From: Winogradskyella psychrotolerans RS-3
Lineage (GTDB): Bacteria > Bacteroidota > Bacteroidia > Flavobacteriales > Flavobacteriaceae
Reading direction: 5' to 3'
Assembly: GCF_000427335.1 (NCBI RefSeq)
Contig: NZ_ATMR01000164.1
Location: 33,782-97,781, forward strand
DNA length: 64,000 nt
The position numbers and the translations under genes were made by a program. Within the stretch, counting starts at the first letter, position 1; each line of letters starts with the position of its first letter. The notes beneath the pieces were generated by a model. That model made no database searches. It was not told the DNA's origin and was given only the letters and a program-made list of their open reading frames with translations. This document shows, in pieces, positions 8,983 to 19,300 of the stretch.

Positions 8983-10551
8983 TTATTTTTTAATTAACTT
9001 AATTGTTTTAATTCCATTGTTAGAAATAATCTTAGCAATATAAATTCCTTTGATTAAACCAGAAGCATCAATTGACACATTAGTTGAATTTGGAGTCATA
9101 GAAACAACTTGCTTTCCTAATACATCAAACACCTGCACTGAACTAATGCTCTGATTAGTAGTTTGAATATTCCAAACTGAATTTGTTGGATTTGGATATA
9201 CACTCACATTTTCTAATTCAAATTCGTTAGTACTTAACGTTGGTGCTCTATAAACATATAAGTTGTCATACCATACCTTACTTGGAAGATTAGAGGTGAT
9301 ACCAAATTCCTTAAAACCAGTAAAAGTGGTTAAATCTAAAGGGATATCAATTGACATCCAGCTACCAGCCACTAAAGCAGGAGAAGAACCAGCATTTAAA
9401 TTAATTTCGAATGCTGCACCACCTGGCTGATTTACTAATTTCAAATTAAAAACAGAAGAAACTAAATCAGTACCAGCTTCTATGTAAACATCAACATGTA
9501 AATTAGTCCCAGCAGCAGCATTAAAAGTACTAGCATCAACAGCTGTATCTAATACTATTCCTTGACAAGCATTATTTAAGTATTTTTGAGTTGGATTACC
9601 AAAAATCATAACTTCTTCAACAGAAGAAAATCCACACCAACCTGCATCAAAAGTACTAGCAACGTCAGTGTAAGCGTCGCTATACAAAGAAATAACATCC
9701 CACGGATTTCTAGCTATTGGATCTGTTGCCGCTGAAGGAGGACCTTCAAAAGTAAATGAAACTGTATAGGTTTCTGTAATCAATCCATTTTGTGAAACAA
9801 CTACAACACTCGCATTACCTGGAAGTGCAGTAGCTTGATTTATAGTTACAGATGTCGCTGTTGCATCTGTTGAAGTCGCCGCAGTAATTTGAGGAATATC
9901 TGTTATACCTGGAGATAAACCATAATTGTAATTAAAAACACCCGAACTAAAACCATTAATTGTTGAAGCATCAATTTGTAAATCGCTTAAAGTAGCATCT
10001 GATCCAGGTATTGTTGGATTTTTCCAAAAATATAAGTTATCTACATAAATACCATCAGAAGACCCATTACCATTATCAAATTTAAACTGAATAGCGTTTG
10101 ATAAGTCTCCAGTGATTCCTGAGACAGGAATATCTACACTTGTCCACGTACCTGATCCTGCATTTGTTATTCCATGAGCAATTTCTGCTCCCGAACTAAT
10201 TACAAACACATTAGGATTAAAGGTACCATCTATCCAAATATCAACATGCAAAAACTCCATAGATGAGATATTTTGAACGCTTCCGAACTGAACTCCTTGA
10301 TAATTAAAATTTGGATAACCTAAAACTAAGTTTCCAGTACCTGGGTCAAAAGCAGTATTTGCTACACCAAAACCAGATTGACTCCAGTTTGGATTAAAAT
10401 CCGTACCCATTACATTAGCATATTCATCACTAAAGATTGAAATCACATCGACTGCGTCTCTCGTTGATGGTGTTGCCGCATTATCTGCCGGCCCTTGCGA
10501 GTAACCTAATACTACTGATAGCATCAAGAAAAGAAAAGTAACTTTTTTCAT
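8983..10551 (-). CDS. Type IX secreted glycan-binding protein with two VISIFSDxY modules
   Basis: This 522-residue protein has a signal peptide (to about Ser18) and no lipobox. It has two copies of a beta-sandwich-like module, at about residues 34-176 (VISIFSDEY) and 283-432 (VISLYSDAY). Between them is a cadherin-like spacer at about 183-272. The C-terminal 80 residues are a type IX sorting domain (VSVYPNPTNSVWNIQ, IKGIYIAKI, terminal KLIKK). The same module occurs twice in the lipoprotein at 20732-22621. No catalytic motif is seen, so it probably binds glucan at the cell surface or outside the cell. It is the last gene of the glucan cluster, followed by a terminator. Confidence 0.85.
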   Translation of the reverse strand: MKKVTFLFLMLSVVLGYSQGPADNAATPSTRDAVDVISIFSDEYANVMGTDFNPNWSQSGFGVANTAFDPGTGNLVLGYPNFNYQGVQFGSVQNISSMEFLHVDIWIDGTFNPNVFVISSGAEIAHGITNAGSGTWTSVDIPVSGITGDLSNAIQFKFDNGNGSSDGIYVDNLYFWKNPTIPGSDATLSDLQIDASTINGFSSGVFNYNYGLSPGITDIPQITAATSTDATATSVTINQATALPGNASVVVVSQNGLITETYTVSFTFEGPPSAATDPIARNPWDVISLYSDAYTDVASTFDAGWCGFSSVEEVMIFGNPTQKYLNNACQGIVLDTAVDASTFNAAAGTNLHVDVYIEAGTDLVSSVFNLKLVNQPGGAAFEINLNAGSSPALVAGSWMSIDIPLDLTTFTGFKEFGITSNLPSKVWYDNLYVYRAPTLSTNEFELENVSVYPNPTNSVWNIQTTNQSISSVQVFDVLGKQVVSMTPNSTNVSIDASGLIKGIYIAKIISNNGIKTIKLIKK

Positions 10552-10953
10552 AATTGTTGTTTTTATTTAGTTAATTGTTATTTATAAATATAGAGTTTGA
10601 TAAATTTAGTTAAGATTTAATACATTATAGGTAATTCTACCACAACAAAAAACATACACTTAAAACATTGATGGCTACCAATACATTAAAACTAATTGAG
10701 CTCAATGGCATAAAGGGTTTTCAAAGTTTTTACAAATTACTGCAACAGCATAAGATCTTCCTTAGTAGCGGTAATGTTGTGTTGGTAAAATGCTGAATAT
10801 CTGACTTTAATCTTTTATTTTTTATTTTTATTCCAAATCCTCCGAAAAGCTCCTACATCTCCTTCTCCTCAAACTTTCCGTGACTCATCAAAAGATGCTG
10901 ACGCTAAAAAATTTTCTTCTCTTTTAGACATAATACTATATGGTTAAAATACG
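10552..10953. other. Intergenic region containing a decayed GH17 gene end
   Basis: This 402-base gap lies between the symporter-GH17 gene and the secreted binding protein gene. The part nearest the symporter gene holds a recognisable relic of a GH17 C-terminus (10815-10931, listed separately). The remainder is AT-rich and should contain the promoter of the gene starting at 10551. Nothing else is recognised. Confidence 0.6.
10815..10931 (-). pseudogene. Relic of a GH17 C-terminus, with internal stop
   Basis: The minus-strand frame reads SASFDESRKV, a stop codon, then GEGDVGAFRRIWNKNKK and another stop. This aligns with the end of the intact GH17 domain immediately upstream, SSFDESWKV then EGELGARWGIWSKDEK, including the conserved FDE(S)-K-V and EG-GA-IW positions. 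The internal stop and loss of the Trp after FDES show decay. It is either the tail of a lost tandem GH17 gene or a duplicated 3' end. It starts 23 bases after the symporter-GH17 stop codon. Confidence 0.6.
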
Positions 10954-13308
10954 TTACCTGTACTTTAATTTTTCGTCCTTACTCCATATTCCCCAACGTG
11001 CTCCCAATTCTCCTTCAACCCGCACTTTCCAAGATTCATCAAACGATGAAAAATGAAACAATTCTACTCCTTCTTTATGGGACCAATCTTGAGTTTGTAT
11101 GAAATATTTCATGGCATTAATTTGAGAGGGGTGAGCATCGTCATTTGCTGCTCCTTGACTCGGCCAACCTGTTTCTGTTATAATTATGCGTTTCCCTTTG
11201 GCGAAATGTTTTGTAATCGCATGCATTTCTCGTAAATACTGTAAAGAATCATCAATACTAAAACCTTCCCAAAACGGATAACAATTAGCAAGTATAACAT
11301 CCGTTGCAGCGACTAAATTTGGACGCTTATGATATTCGAAATAGGTATCTACATATCCAACAGGAATATCCATGTCCGATAAAGCTTGTTTCACTCTATT
11401 AATGTAAACGATTAAGGCGTCTTCAGAAACATCTCCACGTAACAATACTTCGTTCCCAACAGCTGCGATATCAACAAAACCAGCTTTAGCCAATTTTATC
11501 AAGGTTTCAATTTCTCTCTCATTTCTAACTTCATCGTCACTTATCCATGCACCAACAATAGATTTCAATCCTTTTTCGTGAGCTATTTCCGGTATCAGTT
11601 CATTTCCTTCTGTACAAGAAAATGAACGAATCCATTTTGTATAAGGTGAAATAATATTCATACGTCTACGAATTTGAGACTCTGTTAGTATATCATCTAT
11701 ATCTTGACCTTCAGCATAAGGACTAAAACATAAACCGTGAAGTTTCGCATTTAATTTTTCTCGAAAAAGCATTTGTGCTTGCTCAACACTTTTATTAGTA
11801 AAGTCAATTTCTTTGTAATCCTCTAATTTAATATCGCTATTAATTACTGAAAGTAGATTACCTACCCCATATGCCGAAGACTGTTGTCTTGATTTCTTTT
11901 TGGCTTTACGATTTTGTAATTCAGCACTAATTTCCATAGCGCGTGCTTCCGTAAGATCATAGCCTCTCATTACATACATCGCAATTGCAGTTCCTAATAT
12001 TGGAAAAGCCGAAAAGAAAAACCTAAGTCCTGTAACGGCTCCTTCTGGTTGAGTTGCTGCATCTGGAGTAAAATCTACAGCCCACATAATTAGAGCACTT
12101 AAACCTCCTGCAATGGCAAAACCAAATTTTACCATCCACCAATAAATGGCTCCAAAAATGCCTTCGCGACGCTGACCAAAGTTTAATTCATCTAAATCAC
12201 AAACATCAGCAGTCATAGACATCATAAGTGTAAAAAGACCCCCGATACCAAATGAGAAAAATGGTAATGCGAATAAAAACATATAGGGTTTCCCTGGAAT
12301 GAACAAAAACCACAACATTATGTAACCTATTATTGAGATTCCTTGAGACACCAAGAACGCTTGTTTCTTGCCTATTTTTTTAGACATTCGTTCTACAATA
12401 GGGATTACAACGAACGTTGTAACCAAAGCACCTACACTTCCAAATAAGGTCGGCCAAATCCAAGCTGCACCGGCATCACCATTAAAGAGGTAATAAACAA
12501 TTATAAAAAATGAAAATGCAGCAACAGTATTAAAGGCATTAAAAACTAAAAACGTAGCAATACATAACTTTCTAAATGGTTCTAATTTAAAAGCTTCTTG
12601 AAATCCTTTGAGTATTTTCTTTAAACTTCCTCCTACACCTCTTAGATTTAGTGGTTCTAGATTATCATCATTTAAAGTAGATTTATCTTTTATAAAAATC
12701 GCAGGAACCATAGCTAAAATAGAACAAACTATAGCAACCCAAATGGCTAATGTTCTTGTAGCGACATCACCAGACTCAAACCAAGATGGATCGTACATAA
12801 TGACCCATAACCATGGCGCTAAAACCCAAGCCCATTGTCCAATCCATTGTGCAACAGCCATAATATTGGTACGCTCATGGAAATCATCACTCATCTCGTA
12901 ACCCATAGCTACATAGGGTACGCTAAAAATTGTTAAGCCTAAATAAAATACTAAAGACCAAATTAAGTAATACCAAAAGTTATAATCTAATGTATCCTCT
13001 CTATGAAGTTGCCACATTAAGGCAAATGAAATTCCCATGATTATGGCTCCAAGAAATACATAATGACGTCTTCTTCCCCATTTAGACCTTGTATTATCAG
13101 AAATATACCCCATAATTGGATCTGTAATAGAATCAAAAATACGAGGTAGAAAATATAAAATTCCCCACATCCACGTCGGAAATCCTAGATCTTTCACTAG
13201 TACCACCATAAATATTCCTAAAGCAGCAGGAAACATTTGATTTGCTAACATACCTAATCCAAAGGCAATTTTTTTTCCCATTGGTACTTTACTTGCTGTT
13301 TTAGACAT
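10954..13308 (-). CDS. Sugar:cation symporter (GPH/MFS type) fused to a GH17 glucanase domain
   Basis: This 784-residue fusion has an N-terminal part (about residues 1-455) of the melibiose-carrier type of inner-membrane symporter: twelve hydrophobic segments and the signature DSITDPIMGYISDNTRSKWG near residue 60. After a Lys-rich linker, residues about 515-784 form a GH17 beta-1,3-glucanase domain. It has AVGNE (acid/base Glu620) and ITETGWPSQG (nucleophile Glu712), which match the GH17 signature, and ends FDESWKV. Family topology puts both ends of the transporter in the cytoplasm, so the enzyme should act on incoming oligosaccharides inside the cell. It is cotranscribed with the glucan enzymes. 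The fusion is continuous, with no frame break. Confidence 0.9.
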   Translation of the reverse strand: MSKTASKVPMGKKIAFGLGMLANQMFPAALGIFMVVLVKDLGFPTWMWGILYFLPRIFDSITDPIMGYISDNTRSKWGRRRHYVFLGAIIMGISFALMWQLHREDTLDYNFWYYLIWSLVFYLGLTIFSVPYVAMGYEMSDDFHERTNIMAVAQWIGQWAWVLAPWLWVIMYDPSWFESGDVATRTLAIWVAIVCSILAMVPAIFIKDKSTLNDDNLEPLNLRGVGGSLKKILKGFQEAFKLEPFRKLCIATFLVFNAFNTVAAFSFFIIVYYLFNGDAGAAWIWPTLFGSVGALVTTFVVIPIVERMSKKIGKKQAFLVSQGISIIGYIMLWFLFIPGKPYMFLFALPFFSFGIGGLFTLMMSMTADVCDLDELNFGQRREGIFGAIYWWMVKFGFAIAGGLSALIMWAVDFTPDAATQPEGAVTGLRFFFSAFPILGTAIAMYVMRGYDLTEARAMEISAELQNRKAKKKSRQQSSAYGVGNLLSVINSDIKLEDYKEIDFTNKSVEQAQMLFREKLNAKLHGLCFSPYAEGQDIDDILTESQIRRRMNIISPYTKWIRSFSCTEGNELIPEIAHEKGLKSIVGAWISDDEVRNEREIETLIKLAKAGFVDIAAVGNEVLLRGDVSEDALIVYINRVKQALSDMDIPVGYVDTYFEYHKRPNLVAATDVILANCYPFWEGFSIDDSLQYLREMHAITKHFAKGKRIIITETGWPSQGAANDDAHPSQINAMKYFIQTQDWSHKEGVELFHFSSFDESWKVRVEGELGARWGIWSKDEKLKYR

Positions 13309-13346
13309 AGTAGCGGTTTTAAATTAGTTAAGTAATTATATAGTTT

Positions 13347-14849
13347 TTAAAATTGTGGTATTAGAACAGTTTGAATGGCTTGGGCATTAATTTTAATAGT
13401 TACAAGCTTATCATTAAGGTTTAAAGCGAAGTTCTTTTCGGTACTACCTTCGTTGAAAAGCACTACAGCTATTGACCCATCAGGGTTTTGCGCCGCAGTA
13501 ATCATTAATTCTGTATCAGGATTTTCTACTCCGATTACTTGTGCTTCTGGTCTAATATATTTGCTAAAATGTGCCATAGTATAATATAAGGGTGTAAAAT
13601 AAACCTCATCGTTATCTGGGTCTACAATTACTGGTGCAACACACCAATTTTCAAACCAATTTGGTCCGCCTTGTTTATCGAGTACCATATTCCAATCTAT
13701 CCAACCGTCAACCCAATTATTAAGACAACCTATGATATCTCTTGCATATCTATGTACAGGCGCATATTTAGTATGTAAATGTTTATCCTCTGCAGATGCC
13801 CAATCCCAACCCCAATCAGTTGCTTCTTTTCTCCAATACCAAGCGTCATCTTGCCATTTAGGAATTTCAGAATCTACACAGCCCTCAGTTTCAATTAAAT
13901 ATTTATTGGGTGCTTTATTATGTGCATATTGTAATTCTTCTGGAAAATAATCATAAGTGCTCTCATACCAATGCACAGCTAATCCTGCAAAATATTTTGA
14001 AGAAGCCTCGTCTTTATACATTTCATCAACCCATTCTTTTATGCCTTTTCTGTTCTGATCATATCCCAAAATATTGATGCTACCGTATCCATTAGCTTCT
14101 AATTTTGGTCCTAAATGGTTTTGAACAAAATCGGTTTCTTCTTCTGGCGTAAAGTGCATACTTTCCCAGTTAGTACCATTGCCATGAGGTTCATTAACGG
14201 GCGTTAATCCCCAAATATCAATACCTTCAGCTTTATAAGCATCTAGATATTTTGAAAAATATAGAGCGAATACATCGTAATATTTTGGCAATAATTTCCC
14301 TCCAACGTAGTCCTGATTGTCTTTCATCCAAGGTGGTGACGACCAAGGCGAAGAAATTATTTTAAATCCATCTTTTGAAATTGCTTGGGCATCTTTAATC
14401 AGCGGTATCAAGTCATCTCTATCATCATCAATATTGAAACTCTTTAATTCCATATCATCTGCCTCAGGTGCATAGGTGTAATTACTTAAAGAAAAGTCAC
14501 AAGACGCAATATGAGTTCTTGTCAGTGAGTACCGCGCTCCATCTTCACCGAAATAAGCTTCAATAATAGTATCTCTATTTTTTTTACTCAATCTATTAAG
14601 TAAATAAGCCGTGGACTCCGTAAAAGAGCCTCCAAAACCTGTTATGGTCTGAAACTTTTTCTCAGGTAAGATCTTTATAACTGAAGCTGTATCAATTGAA
14701 GATAACTCAGTAATCTTGGTTAATGAATTTCCACTTGCCGAAGTTTCATAAATTTCAACTTTCAAATCTTTATTTTCCTTTTTCTCAGAAGTACAACTCA
14801 TTACTGTAAGTATTAAGACTGCCAATATTGAATATTTTGGTATTTTCAT
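13347..14849 (-). CDS. GH30-family glycoside hydrolase lipoprotein (probable beta-1,6-glucan debranching enzyme)
   Basis: This 500-residue lipoprotein (LTVMSC, Cys19) has the glucosylceramidase fold. Visible family features are GFGGSFTEST near residue 70, SPWSSPPWMKDN near 168, the acid/base Glu220 in TPVNEPHG, and the nucleophile Glu322 in LIETEGC. A C-terminal beta domain ends the protein. In marine flavobacterial laminarin loci, GH30 enzymes remove beta-1,6-linked glucose branches, which fits the GH16 and GH17 neighbours. The subfamily cannot be fixed by eye, and a beta-glucosidase role is possible. It is 38 bases upstream of the symporter gene, in the same operon direction. Confidence 0.9.
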   Translation of the reverse strand: MKIPKYSILAVLILTVMSCTSEKKENKDLKVEIYETSASGNSLTKITELSSIDTASVIKILPEKKFQTITGFGGSFTESTAYLLNRLSKKNRDTIIEAYFGEDGARYSLTRTHIASCDFSLSNYTYAPEADDMELKSFNIDDDRDDLIPLIKDAQAISKDGFKIISSPWSSPPWMKDNQDYVGGKLLPKYYDVFALYFSKYLDAYKAEGIDIWGLTPVNEPHGNGTNWESMHFTPEEETDFVQNHLGPKLEANGYGSINILGYDQNRKGIKEWVDEMYKDEASSKYFAGLAVHWYESTYDYFPEELQYAHNKAPNKYLIETEGCVDSEIPKWQDDAWYWRKEATDWGWDWASAEDKHLHTKYAPVHRYARDIIGCLNNWVDGWIDWNMVLDKQGGPNWFENWCVAPVIVDPDNDEVYFTPLYYTMAHFSKYIRPEAQVIGVENPDTELMITAAQNPDGSIAVVLFNEGSTEKNFALNLNDKLVTIKINAQAIQTVLIPQF

Positions 14850-15041
14850 ATCGTATACTTTTTTGATTGTATCATTATTCTATGGTGTTTATATTGTCTT
14901 AAATATTTTATAAAAATATCACCTAGATAGTGTTAATTAAACAGTCCTCACTTAGACTCGTCTATTTCTTTAAGAATTTGTTAGGCAAAAAACTTTTAAA
15001 AATAAAGCAAGTAAAATAACTTTTACATGGTTAGGATATTT

Positions 15042-16322
15042 CTATTTTGGATATTCTGTATTTGGCACTAAAACATCTTTCATCAAGGTTTCAATATTAC
15101 CATCATATGTTTTCGTAATCGGTTTTCCGTCTCTCGTTAAATCTTTGAACGCTTCTTTATCTACCAAATTCCATAGAGGATATTTAGCTTCACTTTTTAA
15201 GTTAATTAATCCAAAATGATTTTCAGAACCTAAGGGATTTTGACCATCTTTCCATTGCTCATCAAAAGCTTCGAAATAGAAACATGCAATTTTATTAGTA
15301 TTAGTCCACTCTCGTAAATGGTTGTAATAAAGTCCTTGTTTATACTCGTCTGTTGCTCTTGATCCTGCTTTTCCATAATGACCATCTGAGATAGAAGCCC
15401 AACCTGTTTCTCCAATATGAATGGGTTTATTAACCCCAATACTTTTCATATAATTTGCTACACTATCATATTGTCTTTTAGCGAAATCTACAGCTCGTAA
15501 CATGGCTGCATCAACTTTTTCTTTATCTGATAAATTTTCTTCTTGCTCTGGCACCTTCCAAAAATCCGAATTGTAATGCGATTGGTGATATGGATAGGTA
15601 TGCATAGAGATAAAATCGACCGCATTTGCTATTTTTTCTAAATCTTCTGTATGATAAATTGGATCACCTCCTCCCCAAGATGAAAAATCATCTGAACTTG
15701 TGATCCATAAATCTGCTGGTAAATCTTCTGTTTTTTTCAAATCTTGCAGATGGGTTACCCATTTTAAAATAATACATGGTTGCACATAATAACTTGTTGC
15801 CCATTTTACCATCGCTTCATTTCCAACCGCTAAAATCTTTACGATGTCTGGATATTGTTTTGCGAGTGCAACAGCCGTATCTACTTCTAAAGAATTTCGT
15901 TCACTTTCTTGGCTATGATCTGGTTCACCCGCTTCCCAATTAAAAGCGTTTTTACAATCAATCCAAATACCAAGCATAACATACATCTCAAAAGTAGCAT
16001 CTTCCTTTTTTAGTTCGTCTATTGCTTTTAGCAGATTTGCAGCTTGATCGAAATGAACATTATACGTTCTAAGCACTTTTACTCCCATAACATTGAGGAT
16101 TTTCATATCCTCTTTTAGCTCTAGAATTGTAGGCTGAACATCTCTATTCGTTTCCCTATAGCCACCGTAAGAAATTGCTAAATAGTCTGGATTACCTAAT
16201 ATATCTTTAGCAGTCATTTCTTTCATCATTTGATTTACAACACTTTTATCTTTTTTATTTTCATTGCAAGACATTATAAATACGGCTACAAATACACCAA
16301 GCACGATTAATTTTAATTTCAT
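15042..16322 (-). CDS. GH17-family beta-1,3-glucanase lipoprotein
   Basis: This 426-residue lipoprotein (VFIMSC, Cys19) has a GH17 barrel: ILAVGNEAM carries the acid/base Glu and IHIGETGWASISD the nucleophile Glu. The end is typical, with FYFEAFDEQWKDG followed by FGLINLKSEAKYP. Compared with the classic signature it has Ala in place of Pro after ETGW. It probably trims laminarin oligosaccharides at the outer membrane or in the periplasm. Its start lies 12 bases after the phosphorylase stop, so the two genes are cotranscribed. A 192-base gap separates it from the GH30 gene, which may have a further promoter. Confidence 0.9.
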   Translation of the reverse strand: MKLKLIVLGVFVAVFIMSCNENKKDKSVVNQMMKEMTAKDILGNPDYLAISYGGYRETNRDVQPTILELKEDMKILNVMGVKVLRTYNVHFDQAANLLKAIDELKKEDATFEMYVMLGIWIDCKNAFNWEAGEPDHSQESERNSLEVDTAVALAKQYPDIVKILAVGNEAMVKWATSYYVQPCIILKWVTHLQDLKKTEDLPADLWITSSDDFSSWGGGDPIYHTEDLEKIANAVDFISMHTYPYHQSHYNSDFWKVPEQEENLSDKEKVDAAMLRAVDFAKRQYDSVANYMKSIGVNKPIHIGETGWASISDGHYGKAGSRATDEYKQGLYYNHLREWTNTNKIACFYFEAFDEQWKDGQNPLGSENHFGLINLKSEAKYPLWNLVDKEAFKDLTRDGKPITKTYDGNIETLMKDVLVPNTEYPK

Positions 16323-16334
16323 TGTCTTACATTT

Positions 16335-19300
16335 TTATTTTAAATAACCTGAACTAATATGTGCTATAATTTTAGTCACCTCACCTGTTCGCATAAAAAT
16401 TTTAGCGCTCGTTGCGGGATCAATTTTTAAACTCTCAAATATTTTGATACTTCCATCTTTTAAAGAAATTTCTAGACTATCTTTTTCCGAAATCTGATAA
16501 ACAATAGGTACTTGGCAATACGTAAATCCTAATGATCCTTTGACCATTTCAATCGTTTTCTTCTCTTTAAAAACATCGGTATAGTTGAAGCTAGTGGCTT
16601 CATTAAAGAATTCTCTTTTTCTTAACAGACATGGATTAAAAATCAACTTTCCTTCAGAAACAAAAATTCCTAACTCTCCAAAGCGACTTAAAACATCTTC
16701 TTTTACTTGGCCTGTCATCCCTGGTTGTTGTGCTCCTTTACCACCTGGTGTATGTGAGTAAGGATCGGTTGGGAATGCACCATATAATTCTGGTGATTTA
16801 TGTACCCCTATACCTGCATTTATTTCGTAAAAATGCTCTAATAACCTACTTACTAAAACATCACTTTCACCATCATTAACAGCCTTAATACACGATTCTT
16901 GCACTGCTAATAACAATTTAGAAACCATATGCCAATATATAGACCCTAATCCTTCGTACCCATAAAATGTACCTGATCTACCTGTAAATGCTTTGTGATT
17001 AAATACAGCTTCAAAAGCTTGTAACACTTTTGATGTATCTGATTGTACAAGTGACTTATATTTTGTTTCAGAAAGTTTTTCTAATGCTGAAGTAACATCA
17101 CTAGCATTTTTAAAGTTGCCATTAAAATGATACTCACCATTTACATCCTTTTCGAGGATTTGAACATTACCATCCTTTACTAATGCTTGCATTAATTGAG
17201 AGGAATGTACGTGGTCTTTAGAAATTGTATTTCGATCTAAAAACCCTTTGAGTTCTTTATTTGGGTATAGTATATAACTGTACTGATCTTCTCTAAAAAG
17301 TTTACTTTGTTTTAGGCCATCTAAGACCTCTAATGTTTCTTTAGTATTTAAATATCCTGAACTTAAAACAGCAACCTGACCTTCTAGCATTTCGCTTAAA
17401 TATGAAATAGAAACAGAATCATCATTTACAGTGACTAAATTGTAGGCGTGATATAAGTTATCTGAGCGTTTGTTAGCTCTGATAGAATGCTCTAAAAAAG
17501 ATTTACTAATGCTAACAAAATCTTTTAATCTACTAATTGAAAGTGTTGATTTTCTACCCGAAAATGCGTGTTCGTAGATACGTGTTCTAAACTCACTACC
17601 TGCTTTTCCTAGGTTATCTAATATTATTTTTTTATCTGAATCATTAATTGATGCAGACAATAAATTTTTATTGTTTTCAAAAGTTTCTAACACACTATTA
17701 AAGAAATCAAAGATCTCATTTGAGATTTCTACCTCATCAATAGTAGTTGAACCTAACAATTCCTCAAAGAAATTGAAAAAACGTCTCAAATAATAAAGCG
17801 TAACCATGGATACTCCATTACCAACTAAGGCATTGTTTGCATCATTCCATTCTGGACGTTGTGTATTCATCCAAATACCACCTTCAGGAATGAAATTAGA
17901 CAATTTTGCTAATGAAGTTGCTAAGATTTTTTCGACAAAATTTGCCTTTATAATAAATCTATTCTCATCTCTAAGTAAGGCACCATCTGCTCCTAATTGC
18001 TCGCGTTCTTCGTTAATTTTATGATCTAATACGTCATCGAAAACAATGGTGTCTTTAGGGTTTTTTAGTAAGTCTTTATACGGCTTTATTTTATAAGGCA
18101 CATTTGCGTAAACAAATAAGTCTTTTTTAAAGAAACTGTCTAATTTCCCTGGTTGATGATTTTGGATAAACTCTAAGAACTTAAGCAAGTAAATAATTTG
18201 ATGATCTCCCCAATAGCCAATATAAGACCATGGATCATCTGGTTCTATTGTTTCCCAATCAAATCCGCCTTTTGTTACTCTGTAAGGATTGTAGCCATCA
18301 AAGGTTGTTGCGTTTAAGAATTTATGAATCATACTTTCAATAAACTGAGGATAAGAATGCGCCAAGGCTTCCCAATTTTGAAATATATCTCTCCAGTTTC
18401 CTTCGTAATCTAAAATCTTAGAACCATCAATTTCGCTTTTAGTGTTAATAGAGAATTTATTCCAAGGTCGACTTGGATCTCCATGACGACGACTAAATTT
18501 TAACGGCATATATTCTAAACAAAGACGTCTAAAGTTTTTATCGTCACTATTATATGCTATTTTTTTTATTTCTTCTAATGAAAATACCTCTGGAAGTTTT
18601 GCCAAAATAGACTCTGATGTTCGTGCTACTTTCTTATTGGCATTTTCTAGATAATTACTAAAATCCCACTTTTCGATTTTATAATTATCGTCAAAAATAC
18701 CACCACGCATTATATTAAATAACGTATTGGCAAAATGACGTGTATCTCTTAAGCTATCTCCTGTTACTTGAATGGCATCTGAAGCTGCACTTAACTCAAT
18801 AAGGTTTTCAGTTCCTTTATTTATATCTTCATTAACCTTTATGGCTAATGATTTATCATCTCTTATTTGTTTAGATAATAAAGCGATATCTGAATGATTT
18901 TTATTGACATCTGTAATAAACATCCATTCCTTTGATGCTTCTGAAGTCAACTCAATTTGTGTAGAAATAAAATAAGCTCCTTTTTCTGCTTTTACGTCAA
19001 CTTCTTCATTTACAGCTTTACCTAATCTAAAGTTATTCAGTTGTAAAGATGACACTAAATGTTTTGGATGCTCTAGACCTAAAGACCAAACAACATTTGC
19101 TTTTAATGCTTCACTGGCTTCAGCCTTATCAACCAAAATTGCACTAAGTGCATAGATTCCAAGCCCTGAAGATTTCTCTAATTCATTTCGCTTGTAAGCA
19201 TCAACTAAATTACTCGATTGATTTTGAATAAAACTACCTATACCAGCAGGCACAATATTCTGAATACCATCTATAAGAGTAACATTCACAGATTCTTTTG

